64,000 nucleotides of DNA, taken from contig NZ_CP040695.2 of the NCBI RefSeq assembly GCF_005954645.2, positions 3,968,001-4,032,000 of the forward strand, in the 5' to 3' direction. Origin of the DNA: Nocardioides sp. S-1144 (lineage in GTDB: Bacteria; Actinomycetota; Actinomycetes; Propionibacteriales; Nocardioidaceae). Position 1 is the stretch's first letter, and every line of letters begins with the position of its first letter. Of the stretch, positions 15,549 through 25,387 are shown piece by piece. The position numbers and the translations under genes were made by a program. Below the pieces are notes generated by a model that saw only the letters and a program-made list of their open reading frames with translations, had not been told where the DNA came from and ran no database searches.

Positions 15549-16979
15549 CTACAGGATCGCGCCGGGCGCGTACGCCGCCGCCGCCGGGAGCCGCTCGGCG
15601 ACCTCGGCCACCCGGCGCACGACGCCCTGGGTCTGCTGGACGGCGGCGCCGGTGAAGGTGATCGGGTCGGCGACCAGGCTGTCGAGCTGGGCGGCGGTGA
15701 GCCCGAGGCGCGGGTCGGCGGCGAGCTTGGCGAAGACGTCGTTCTCGGCCTGGCCCTGGCGGACCGCCAGCGCGGTGCCGACGGCCGCCTCCTTGATCGC
15801 CTCGTGCGCGGCCTCGCGGCCCACGCCGTTGCGGACCGCCGCCATCAGCACCTTGGTGGTCGCGAGGTAGGGCAGGTACCGGTCGAGCTCGCGCTGGATG
15901 ACGGCGGGGAAGGCGCCGAACTCGTCGAGCACGGTGAGGAAGGTCTGGAAGAGGCCGTCGGCGGCGAAGAACGCGTCCGGGAGCGCGACCCGGCGCACCA
16001 CCGAGCACGACACGTCGCCCTCGTTCCACTGGTCGCCGGCGAGCTCGCCGACCATCGAGAGGTAGCCGCGGGTGACGACGGCGAGGCCGTTGACCCGCTC
16101 GCAGGAGCGGGTGTTCATCTTGTGCGGCATCGCCGAGGAGCCGACCTGCCCCTCCTTGAAGCCCTCGGTGACGATCTCGTTGCCGGCCATCAGCCGGATC
16201 GTGGTGGCGAGGTTGGACGGGCCGGCGACGAGCTGGACGACGGCCGAGAGGACGTCGAAGTCGAGGCTGCGCGGGTAGACCTGCCCGACGCTGGTGAGCA
16301 CCCGCTCGAAGCCGAGGTGCCGGGCGACGCGCTGCTCCAGCTCGTCGAGCCGGGTCGCGTCGCCGTCGAGGAGGTCGAGCATGTCCTGGGCGGTGCCCAT
16401 CGGGCCCTTGATGCCGCGCAGCGGGTAGCGGGCGATCAGCTCCTCGACCCGCTCGAGCCCGATCAGCATCTCGTCGGCGACGCTGGCGAACCGCTTGCCG
16501 AGCGTCGTGGCCTGCGCGGCGACGTTGTGGCTGCGCCCGGCCATCACGGTGGTCTCGTGCTCGGTCGCCAGGCGGGCGAGCCGGGCCAGGGCGGCGACGG
16601 TGCGGTCGCGCAGCAGCTCGAGGGACTGCCGGACCTGCAGCTGCTCGACGTTCTCGGTGAGGTCGCGCGAGGTCATGCCCTTGTGGATGTGCTCGTGCCC
16701 GCCCAGCGCGCTGAACTCCTCGATGCGCGCCTTCACGTCGTGGCGGGTGACCCGCTCCCGCGCGGCGATCGAGGCCAGGTCGACGCCGTCCTCGCCGCGG
16801 GCCACGACCGCCTCGTAGGCCTCGACGACGCCGTCGGGCACCTCGATGCCGAGGTCGCGCTGGGCCCGGAGGACGGCGACCCACAGCTGCCGCTCCAGCA
16901 CGATCTTGTGCTCCGGCGACCAGATCTGCACGAGGTCGGCGCCGGCGTAGCGGGTGGCCAGGACGTTCGGGACTGTCAC
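15549..16979 (-). CDS. purB: Adenylosuccinate lyase
   Basis: 476-aa enzyme of the fumarase/aspartase superfamily acting twice in purine synthesis (SAICAR to AICAR, adenylosuccinate to AMP). The signature loop is VGSSAMPHKMNTRSCERVNG (catalytic Ser loop), with the N-terminal TRYAGADLVQIWSPEHKI, TSRDLTENVEQLQ and the active-site His segment MAGRSHNVAAQATTLGKR. GTG 16979 follows GAGAAT at 6 nt. It and purD lie on the same strand but are separately spaced. Confidence 0.96.
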   Translation of the reverse strand: MTVPNVLATRYAGADLVQIWSPEHKIVLERQLWVAVLRAQRDLGIEVPDGVVEAYEAVVARGEDGVDLASIAARERVTRHDVKARIEEFSALGGHEHIHKGMTSRDLTENVEQLQVRQSLELLRDRTVAALARLARLATEHETTVMAGRSHNVAAQATTLGKRFASVADEMLIGLERVEELIARYPLRGIKGPMGTAQDMLDLLDGDATRLDELEQRVARHLGFERVLTSVGQVYPRSLDFDVLSAVVQLVAGPSNLATTIRLMAGNEIVTEGFKEGQVGSSAMPHKMNTRSCERVNGLAVVTRGYLSMVGELAGDQWNEGDVSCSVVRRVALPDAFFAADGLFQTFLTVLDEFGAFPAVIQRELDRYLPYLATTKVLMAAVRNGVGREAAHEAIKEAAVGTALAVRQGQAENDVFAKLAADPRLGLTAAQLDSLVADPITFTGAAVQQTQGVVRRVAEVAERLPAAAAYAPGAIL

Positions 16980-17037
16980 GGTGGCATTCTCCCCCGTCAG
17001 CGGCCGTCCCGGGCTGGTGGGGTCGCCGGGGTCGGGG

Positions 17038-18273
17038 TCAGACGCCGGCGGCGATGTCGGTGCGGTGCTGGGCGCCGTCGAAGCGGACGGCGGCCACGCC
17101 CTCGTAGGCGGCCGCGCGGGCCTCCGCGACCGAGGCGCCGGTCGCGACGACGGCGAGCACCCGGCCGCCCGCCGTCACCAGGGCCGGGCCGGCCAGGGCG
17201 GTGCCGGCCTGGATCACGTGGACCCGGTCGAGCGACTCCGCGACGTCGATGCCGACGATGACGTCGCCCCTCGAGGCCGACTCGGGGTAGCCGGCCGAGG
17301 CCATCACGACGCCGACGGCGGCGCCGGCCCGCCACACCGGCGGCGGGACGTCGGCGAGGGTGCCGGTGGCCGCGCCGAGGAGCAGCGGCAGCAGGGGCGA
17401 GTCGAGCAGGGCGAGCAGCGGCTGGGTCTCGGGGTCGCCGAAGCGGGCGTTGAACTCCACGACCCGGGTGCCGCGGGCGGTCAGGGCCAGCCCGGCGTAC
17501 AGGAGGCCGGCGAAGGGCGCGCCGCGGCGGGCCATCTCGTCGACGGTCGGCTGGAGGACGTCGCGCAGCACCTCGGCGACCAGCTCCTCGGGCGCCCACG
17601 GCAGCGGCGTGTAGGCGCCCATGCCGCCGGTGTTGGGCCCGGCGTCGCCGTCGCCGATCCGCTTGAAGTCCTGGGCCGGCAGCAGCGGGTAGACGGTGTG
17701 CCCGTCGGTGATCGCGAACAGCGACACCTCGGGCCCGTCGAGGTACTCCTCGATCACCACCCGGTCGCAGGCCGCGGCGTGCTCCACCGCCTCGTCGCGG
17801 TCGGAGGTGACCACGACGCCCTTGCCGGCCGCCAGCCCGTCGTCCTTGACGACGTACGGCGCCCCGAACTCGTCCAGCGCAGCGGCCACCTCGGCGGCGG
17901 TGGTGCACACCCGCGCGGCGGCGGTCGGGACACCGGCCGCGGCCATCACGTCCTTCGCGAAGGCCTTCGACCCCTCGAGCCGGGCGGCGGCGCCGCTCGG
18001 CCCGAAGACCGGGATCCCCCGCGCGACGACCGCGTCGGCCACCCCGGCGACCAGCGGCGCCTCGGGTCCGACGACGACCAGGTCGACGCCGAGGACGTCG
18101 GCCAGCGCCGCGACCGCCTCGCCGTCGAGCGGGTCGACGTCGTGCAGCGTGGCGACCTCGGCGATGCCCGGGTTGCCCGGGGCCGCGTGGACCTGGGTCA
18201 CGTCGGGGTCGAGGGAGAGCGAGCGGGCCAGCGCGTGCTCGCGGCCTCCGGTTCCGATCACGAGGGTCTTCAC
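17038..18273 (-). CDS. purD: Phosphoribosylamine-glycine ligase (GAR synthetase)
   Basis: 411-aa ATP-grasp enzyme making glycinamide ribonucleotide, the second step of purine synthesis. N-terminal VLVIGTGGREHALA-type motif (MKTLVIGTGGREHAL), the ATP-grasp lid VVKDDGLAAGKGVVV, TGGMGAYTPLP and the metal-binding EFNARFGDPETQP are all present. GTG 18273 has TAGGAT 8 nt upstream, so the leader is 1-2 nt at most. Confidence 0.96.
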   Translation of the reverse strand: MKTLVIGTGGREHALARSLSLDPDVTQVHAAPGNPGIAEVATLHDVDPLDGEAVAALADVLGVDLVVVGPEAPLVAGVADAVVARGIPVFGPSGAAARLEGSKAFAKDVMAAAGVPTAAARVCTTAAEVAAALDEFGAPYVVKDDGLAAGKGVVVTSDRDEAVEHAAACDRVVIEEYLDGPEVSLFAITDGHTVYPLLPAQDFKRIGDGDAGPNTGGMGAYTPLPWAPEELVAEVLRDVLQPTVDEMARRGAPFAGLLYAGLALTARGTRVVEFNARFGDPETQPLLALLDSPLLPLLLGAATGTLADVPPPVWRAGAAVGVVMASAGYPESASRGDVIVGIDVAESLDRVHVIQAGTALAGPALVTAGGRVLAVVATGASVAEARAAAYEGVAAVRFDGAQHRTDIAAGV

Positions 18274-18386
18274 GGTGCTCGATCCTAGGGCGAGCGGTCC
18301 CCGGGCCCGACGCCGTGCTGCGGGCGGCCGCCAGACCCGACGCGCGGGGAGGGTTCAGCGGCGTCGGATGGGGGAAGGACGCGCCC

Positions 18387-20735
18387 GTGCCCACGCTCCC
18401 TGTTGTCGGCGACCTGTTCGGTCGCTACCGCATCGACGGCGTCATCGGCCGGGGCGGGATGGGGGTCGTCTTCGAGGCGACCGACAGCTCGCTCGACCGC
18501 CGCGTCGCCCTCAAGGTCGTCTCGGCCGATCTCGGCGGCTCCGCGGAGTTCCTGCGCCGCTTCGAGCGCGAGGCCGCGGTCCTGGCGCGCCTGGACTCGC
18601 CCCACGTCATCGCGATCTTCGACTACGGCACCCACGACGACGTCCCCTACATCGCCACCCAGTACATCGGCGGCGGCGACCTCGGCGCCTACCTGTCGCA
18701 GCACGGCCCGATGCCGCCGGCGGCCGCGCTGCGGCTGTGCGCCCAGGTGGCCGACGCCCTCGACGACGCCCACCGCGTCGGCGTGGTGCACCGCGACGTC
18801 AAGCCGACCAACGTGCTGCTGCGCGGCGCCCGGGCCGCGAGCCCGGGCGACCTGCACGTCTACCTGTGCGACTTCGGGATCGCCCGCACCGCGTCCGACG
18901 GGCTCACCGCCCCCGGCGCGGTCGCCGGCACCTGGAGCTACCTGTCGCCCGAGAACGGCCGCGGCGCCCCCGGGACGCCGTCCTCCGACCTCTACGCGCT
19001 GGGCTGCCTGCTCTGGGCGACCCTGACCGGGCTGCCGCCCTACCGCGGCACCGACGTCGAGATCGCCATCGCCCACCAGCGCGCCCCCGTGCGCCAGCTG
19101 CCCGGCGGCACCCGCGTCCTCGACGCGCTCAACGACGTCCTGGCCCGCAGCATGGCCAAGGCCCCCGCCGACCGCTTCCCCGACGCCGACCGGATGCGCG
19201 CCGCGCTCCTCGCCGTCGCCAACCTCCCGGACGCCGACGCGCCGCTGCCGCCGGTGCCGCCGGAGCCGGCGTCGACCGGTCCGACGACCTCGCGACCGCC
19301 CTCGACCCCGCGCCCCTCGGGTCCCCCGTCCACCCCGCCCCCGGGCACCCCGCCCGGCAGCACCCCGCCCGGCACCCCGCCCGGCACGCCCCCGCCCGCC
19401 TACCAGTCGCTGTCGTTCCCGTCGTCGCCGCAGGAGGCCGCCCTGGCCGCCGCCCTGCCGAGCACCCAGCCCGGGAACCAGCACGGCGGCCACCCCCAGC
19501 CGACCCACGCCCAGCCCGGGGGCCGGCGCACGAGCCGGCGCCGCACCGCCGCGGTGGTGGCGGTCGCCGGGGTCGTGGCCGTCGCCGGGATCGGCTACGC
19601 CGGCCTCCGCGCGGCGCAGGACGACGACCCGGCCGGCGGCGGGTCCGGGGGCGGCGAGACGCCGGTGGAGACCGCCGAGCGCCCGATCACCGGCGACCTC
19701 GACGGCGACGGGTTCGGCGACCTGAGCGCGACGTACTCCTTCGACGACCCGACCCAGGTGAGCCTGATCAGCTGGCGCTCCGACGGCACGCAGCTCTCGG
19801 TGGCCAGCGACGAGGAGGTGACGCCCGCGGGCGTCGCCTGGCCCCGCGTCACGCGGCTGGTCGGTCACGTCGACGACGACGCGATCACCGACACGGTCCT
19901 GTTCACCCGCGAGAGCGAGACCTCCGCCGCGATCCTCACCGCCACGCCCAGCGGGGGCGGCGACGCCATCGAGGTCGAGGTGCCCGGCAGCGACACCGGC
20001 ACCACCCGCGGCTACGCGCTCGCCGACACCGACGGCGACGGGATCGACGACGTCTACGTCCTCGAGCTCGACGAGGAGGCGGAGACGGTCGAGCTGCTGG
20101 AGAGCCGGTTCGACGGCACCAGCCTCGCCGCTCCGGTCTCGATCGCCACCGTGACCGACCGGGTGCTCACCAGCCGGTTCCGCCTCGGCGACGTCGACGG
20201 CGACCGCAGGGCCGACCTCCTGACGGCCGTCACCACCGACTACGACGAGACCCAGGCCGCCTGGCCGGCGACCGTGTCGGTGCGGCTCGGCGACGGCGAG
20301 GGCGGCTTCGCCGAGCCCGTGACGCTGCCCGACGGGTGGGAGAGCTCGGCGGTCTTCCTCCGGGCCGCCGACGTGAACGGCGACGGCGACGACGAGGTGG
20401 TGGTCGTCGCCGACGACCTCGGCAACCTCGTCGTCAGCACCTACGACCTCACCGACGACGGCACGCTGGAGGTGCTGCCGATGGCCGGCGGCTTCGGCTA
20501 CCCGCTCCTGACGCCGGTGCCGCCGGAGATCGCCGTGGTCGACGTCGACGGCGACGGCGCCGACGACCTGGTGCTGCTCCACGGCACCCGGCCCGGCGGA
20601 CCGGGACGCGTCGTGGTGGCCCAGTCCCGCGACGACCGCTACGTCACCTCGACGTGGTACCGCTGGGACACGGCGTTCCCGGACGAGGAACGCGATTCCG
20701 GGCTCCGCCCGGTGGAGGAGTCACGATGGTACTGA
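18387..20735 (+). CDS. Membrane Ser/Thr protein kinase with FG-GAP/VCBS-like extracellular repeats (1)
   Basis: 782 aa. Cytoplasmic kinase domain (~13-275): Gly loop GRGGMGVVFE (21-30), Lys43 in ALKVV, catalytic HRDVKPTN (135-142), DFG 162-164, and SPEN in place of the usual APE. A Pro/Gly-rich linker (~290-385) leads to one TM helix (AAVVAVAGVVAVAGIGYAGL, ~387-406). The rest (~430-782) carries repeated acidic DxDGDGxxD loops such as DLDGDGFGD, DTDGDGIDD, DVNGDGDDE and DVDGDGADD, the calcium-binding pattern of FG-GAP/integrin-alpha propellers. Start GTG 18387 has AAGGA 8 nt upstream. Overlaps the next kinase gene by 10 nt. Ligand unknown. Confidence 0.87.
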   Translation: MPTLPVVGDLFGRYRIDGVIGRGGMGVVFEATDSSLDRRVALKVVSADLGGSAEFLRRFEREAAVLARLDSPHVIAIFDYGTHDDVPYIATQYIGGGDLGAYLSQHGPMPPAAALRLCAQVADALDDAHRVGVVHRDVKPTNVLLRGARAASPGDLHVYLCDFGIARTASDGLTAPGAVAGTWSYLSPENGRGAPGTPSSDLYALGCLLWATLTGLPPYRGTDVEIAIAHQRAPVRQLPGGTRVLDALNDVLARSMAKAPADRFPDADRMRAALLAVANLPDADAPLPPVPPEPASTGPTTSRPPSTPRPSGPPSTPPPGTPPGSTPPGTPPGTPPPAYQSLSFPSSPQEAALAAALPSTQPGNQHGGHPQPTHAQPGGRRTSRRRTAAVVAVAGVVAVAGIGYAGLRAAQDDDPAGGGSGGGETPVETAERPITGDLDGDGFGDLSATYSFDDPTQVSLISWRSDGTQLSVASDEEVTPAGVAWPRVTRLVGHVDDDAITDTVLFTRESETSAAILTATPSGGGDAIEVEVPGSDTGTTRGYALADTDGDGIDDVYVLELDEEAETVELLESRFDGTSLAAPVSIATVTDRVLTSRFRLGDVDGDRRADLLTAVTTDYDETQAAWPATVSVRLGDGEGGFAEPVTLPDGWESSAVFLRAADVNGDGDDEVVVVADDLGNLVVSTYDLTDDGTLEVLPMAGGFGYPLLTPVPPEIAVVDVDGDGADDLVLLHGTRPGGPGRVVVAQSRDDRYVTSTWYRWDTAFPDEERDSGLRPVEESRWY

Positions 20736-22861
20736 GCCCCGGCTCCCCCCAGCTCGGCCCCGGCGCGTCCTTCGGGCCGTACCGGATCGACCGCGTCATC
20801 GGCGTCGGTGGCATGGGCGTGGTCTACCTCGCCACCGACGGCCGGCTCGGCCGACGGGTGGCGCTGAAGACCGTGCTGGGCCACCTCACCGACTCCCCGG
20901 CCTTCGTCGAGCGGTTCCAGCGCGAGGCCGCGGCGCTCGCGCGGCTGGAGTCGCCGCACGTGATCCAGATCTTCGACCACGGCGTCGAGGACGACGTCCC
21001 GTTCATCGCCACCCAGTACGCCGCGGGCGGCGACCTCGGGCACCTGCTGCGCACGCACGGCCCGATGCCGCCGCAGCTGGCCGCCGAGCTCTGCTCGCAG
21101 GTCGCCGACGCGATGGCCGACGCCCACCGCGTCGGGGTCATCCACCGCGACGTGAAGCCGGCCAACGTGCTGCTCCGCGACGACCGGCTCGACCGGGTCC
21201 ACGTCTACCTGTGCGACTTCGGCGTCGCCCTGACCGACACCGACACCGGCGGGTTCACCGAGCCGGGCGGGGTGAGCGGCACCTGGAACTACCTGGCGCC
21301 GGAGCGGATCAGCGGCGGGCCCGGGTCCGCCGCCACCGACCTGTACGCCGTCGGGTGCCTGCTGTGGGAGACCCTGACCGGCCGGCCGCCGTACGGCGGC
21401 TCGGACGTCGAGGTCGCGATGGGCCACCAGGGCGAGCCGGTCCCGCAGCTGCCGGGCGACGACGAGTTCAGCCGGCACGCGAACCGGGTCCTGGCCCGGG
21501 CCCTGGCCAAGGACCCCACCGAGCGCTACCCCTCGGCCTCGGCGCTGCGCGACGACCTCCGCTCGCTCGCCGGGCTCACCCCGTCCGGCTCGGCCCAGAA
21601 GCCCGTGCTCGCCCCGGCCGGGGACGGCGCCGGCTGGCAGCCCACGCCGCAGACCGCCGTCTCGGCCGGCCGGGCCGGGGCGAGCACCCCGCGGCGCTCG
21701 CGCCGCGCCGTCTGGGGCGCGGTCGCCGCCGTGGCCGTGCTCGCGTGCGGCACCGGCGCCGTGCTGGCGGTGACCACCGGCGACGACGGCGGGTCCGCGC
21801 CGACGACCAGCGGCACGTCGAGCGGGTCCGACCCCTCGCCGACCTCACCGTCGCCGACGCCGGCCCCCGACACCCCCGAGCCCATCACCGGCGACCTGAC
21901 CGGCGACGGCCTGGGCGACGTGGGGCTGATCGAGGCCGCCGAGCCGCTGCGTGTCTACGCCTCCGACGGCCGGCGGTTCCTCGACCCCGAGAGGAAGAAG
22001 CGCGCCGAGAACGTCGTCCTGTCCGGCGACGTCGACCGCGACGGCGTCCTCGACCTCGTCCGGATCGGCGGCGACCCGCCGAACCTGGCCGCCGTCGTCG
22101 CCGGGCTCTCGGTCCGCTCGCCGGTGCCGGTGCCGGTCGAGGGCTCCTTCGTCACCTCGGTGCTCGACGTGTCGTTCAACCTCGCCGACCTCGACGGCAA
22201 CGGCTACCCCGACCTGGTGATGTCGACCCAGGTCGGCGAGACCGAGCGGCAGGTCGACGTCGCGCTCGGCGACGGCACCGGCGCCTTCGCCGCGCCGACG
22301 ACCTGGTTCAGCGGCCCGCTGCCCGATCGTCAGCTGGTCCCGCTGGACGCCGACGACGACGGCACCGACGACCTCGTCAGCGTCGACCGGACCGCCGGCA
22401 CCCTGACGCTGCTGCGCTCCGACGGCAGCGCGGCCCTCGCCGTCGAGGGCGAGCCGACCGCCACGGGCATCGACAGCTTCGGCATCGAGGCGGTGATGGC
22501 CGGCGACGTCGACGGCGACGGCACCGACGAGCTGGTCGCGGTCGCCGACCCCGGCGGACTGGAGATCGGGGTCCTGAGGTGGGACGGGACCGCCTTCGAG
22601 TCCGACTCGTGGTTCCGCGAGCGGGCGTGGCCGCGCTTCGGCACCGCCACCTTCGTCCTGTCCGACGTCGACGGCGACGGTGACGACGACCTGGTCCGGG
22701 TCGGGGACGACCGCGAGTCGCCCCGGTTCGAGGAGACGATCAACGTCTTCCTCAGCGACGGCACGTCCGCCTACACCCGCGGGACCGCGTGGCGGGTGGG
22801 GACGATCCCGTTCACCTTCCCGCGGCTCCTGGGACCGCAGGCCAACAACAACTACGTCTGA
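20726..22861 (+). CDS. Membrane Ser/Thr protein kinase with FG-GAP/VCBS-like extracellular repeats (2)
   Basis: 711-aa paralogue of the preceding protein with the same architecture. Kinase domain: GVGGMGVVYLATD (26-38), Lys48, HRDVKPAN (140-147), DFG 164-166, APE. A Ser/Thr/Pro linker, one TM (WGAVAAVAVLACGTGAVLAV, ~329-348), then an extracellular propeller-like region with DLTGDGLGD, DVDRDGVLD, DLDGNGYPD, DADDDGTDD, DVDGDGTDE and DVDGDGDDD loops. ATG 20726 overlaps the upstream stop by 10 nt (GGAG upstream at 20715-20719), so both are co-translated. Unlike kinase 1 it keeps a canonical APE motif. Likely form a sensor pair. Confidence 0.87.
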   Translation: MVLSPGSPQLGPGASFGPYRIDRVIGVGGMGVVYLATDGRLGRRVALKTVLGHLTDSPAFVERFQREAAALARLESPHVIQIFDHGVEDDVPFIATQYAAGGDLGHLLRTHGPMPPQLAAELCSQVADAMADAHRVGVIHRDVKPANVLLRDDRLDRVHVYLCDFGVALTDTDTGGFTEPGGVSGTWNYLAPERISGGPGSAATDLYAVGCLLWETLTGRPPYGGSDVEVAMGHQGEPVPQLPGDDEFSRHANRVLARALAKDPTERYPSASALRDDLRSLAGLTPSGSAQKPVLAPAGDGAGWQPTPQTAVSAGRAGASTPRRSRRAVWGAVAAVAVLACGTGAVLAVTTGDDGGSAPTTSGTSSGSDPSPTSPSPTPAPDTPEPITGDLTGDGLGDVGLIEAAEPLRVYASDGRRFLDPERKKRAENVVLSGDVDRDGVLDLVRIGGDPPNLAAVVAGLSVRSPVPVPVEGSFVTSVLDVSFNLADLDGNGYPDLVMSTQVGETERQVDVALGDGTGAFAAPTTWFSGPLPDRQLVPLDADDDGTDDLVSVDRTAGTLTLLRSDGSAALAVEGEPTATGIDSFGIEAVMAGDVDGDGTDELVAVADPGGLEIGVLRWDGTAFESDSWFRERAWPRFGTATFVLSDVDGDGDDDLVRVGDDRESPRFEETINVFLSDGTSAYTRGTAWRVGTIPFTFPRLLGPQANNNYV

Positions 22862-22916
22862 CCCGGAGTCCAGCGGTCCGCGGTCGCGCGGGCCGCCGGC
22901 CCTGAGGGCCGCCGGC

Positions 22917-24215
<1,299 letters not shown>

Positions 24216-24255
24216 TGGGTGCCCCCTCTTTCGACGGTCGGGTTCGACGTCGGTT

Positions 24256-24291
24256 GGAAAAACGAAAGTCCCCGGCACAAGCGCACCGGGG
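24256..24291 (-). promoter_or_regulatory. Terminator-like hairpin plus U-tract in the purA 5' leader (possible attenuator)
   Basis: On the minus strand CCCCGGTGC (24291-24283), loop GCTT and GTGCCGGGG (24278-24270) form a 9-bp stem with two G-U pairs, followed by ACTTTCGTTTTTCC. This is a textbook intrinsic terminator shape, yet it lies in the purA leader and no gene precedes it on this strand. A TATCGT box at 24311-24306 would start RNA near 24299, just before the hairpin. GCCCC of the left arm could instead pair with GGGGC of the purA ribosome site, offering a switch. Function is inferred. Confidence 0.5.
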
Positions 24292-24423
24292 CCTCTTGCG
24301 GCGCCACGATACCGTGGATCGGCGGTGGGCCGCTCCCGCGCCGGAGTGTGGTCGGGCCGTAGCGGTCGGTGTCCCGCCGGCGGCCACCGGCGTGGGCGGT
24401 GACGGCGCCGTGGACGGGCAGAG

Positions 24424-24429
24424 CACAAT
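24424..24429 (+). promoter_or_regulatory. -10-like box CACAAT, leaderless
   Basis: CACAAT followed by 6 nt and ATG 24436; same hexamer and spacing as at 994-999. Confidence 0.4.
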
Positions 24430-24435
24430 GACGCC

Positions 24436-25350
24436 ATGAGCGAGCCCCTCCTGGTCATCACCAACAGCGGGGCCGGCACCTCGGACGAGGAGAGCCTCGA
24501 GCGCGCGCTCGCCGTCCTGCGCCCGCACCGCTCGGTGGAGGTGGAGGCGACCTCCGAGCCGGGCGAGCTCGACGGCGTCCTGCACCGCGCCGGGTCGCGC
24601 ACGGTCGTGGTGGCCGGCGGCGACGGCAGCCTGCACGCCGTCATCGCCGCGCTGTACCGCCGCCACGACCTCGGCAAGAACACGATCGGGCTGCTGCCGC
24701 TCGGCACCGGCAACGACTTCGCCCGCGGCACCGGTCTCCCCCTCGACGTCGAGGACGCCGCGCGCGTGATCCTGGAGGGCACCCCGCGCCGGATGGACCT
24801 GCTGGTCGACGAGGTGGGGCAGGTCGTCGTCAACAACGTGCACGTCGGCGCCGGCGCCGCGGCCAGCCGCCGCGCCCACCGCTGGAAGGGCCGGCTCGGC
24901 TCCGTCGGCGTCGGCAAGGTGAACCTCGGCAAGCTCGGCTACCCGATCGGCGCCGCGATCACCGCCTGGAACCCGCCGGTGGTCCGGCTGCGCGTGGAGG
25001 TCGACGGGAAGGTCGTCACCGACCTCGACACCCCCGTGCTCCAGGTCGCCGTCGGCAACGGCGCCTCCGTCGGCGGCGGCACCGACCTCACCCCGGACGC
25101 CGACCCCGGCGACGGCCGCGTCGACGTGATGGTCTCGCGCGCCACCGGCCCGCTGGCGCGCTTCGTCTACGCCGCCCGTCTCACCGTCGGGTCGCACCCC
25201 GACCACGCCGACGTCGACTACCTGCGCGGCGAGCAGGTGACCGTCAGCGGCGAGGAGTTCTGGATCAGCGCCGACGGCGAGATCTCCGGCCCGGAGCGGC
25301 GGCGGTCCTGGCGACTGATGCCGGCGGCCTACTCGATGCTGCTGCCCTGA
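24436..25350 (+). CDS. Diacylglycerol kinase-family lipid kinase
   Basis: 304-aa member of the DAGK/YegS/sphingosine-kinase family, phosphorylating a lipid hydroxyl with ATP at the membrane face. Key motifs are the nucleotide-binding VVVAGGDGSLHAVIAAL and the GLLPLGTGNDFARG loop. The C-terminal domain has GNGASVGGGTDLTPDADPGDGRVDVMV, the conserved metal/lipid-site segment. Normal length for bacterial members. Divergent from purA. Lipid substrate unknown. Confidence 0.88.
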   Translation: MSEPLLVITNSGAGTSDEESLERALAVLRPHRSVEVEATSEPGELDGVLHRAGSRTVVVAGGDGSLHAVIAALYRRHDLGKNTIGLLPLGTGNDFARGTGLPLDVEDAARVILEGTPRRMDLLVDEVGQVVVNNVHVGAGAAASRRAHRWKGRLGSVGVGKVNLGKLGYPIGAAITAWNPPVVRLRVEVDGKVVTDLDTPVLQVAVGNGASVGGGTDLTPDADPGDGRVDVMVSRATGPLARFVYAARLTVGSHPDHADVDYLRGEQVTVSGEEFWISADGEISGPERRRSWRLMPAAYSMLLP

Positions 25351-25375
25351 CCGGTCCGCGCCGGCGGCACTTCGT

Positions 25376-25381
25376 TAGCGT
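25376..25381 (+). promoter_or_regulatory. -10 box TAGCGT of lysS, leaderless
   Basis: TAGCGT ends 6 nt before GTG 25388, supporting that start codon for lysS. Confidence 0.55.
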
Positions 25382-25387
25382 GGCGGC

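Noticed and set aside
17696..20725. Very long upstream extension of the second kinase frame
   Set aside because: It runs antisense through purD and in another frame through kinase 1; translation is Arg/Pro/Ala-rich as expected from high-GC shadow frames. The true start is ATG 20726.
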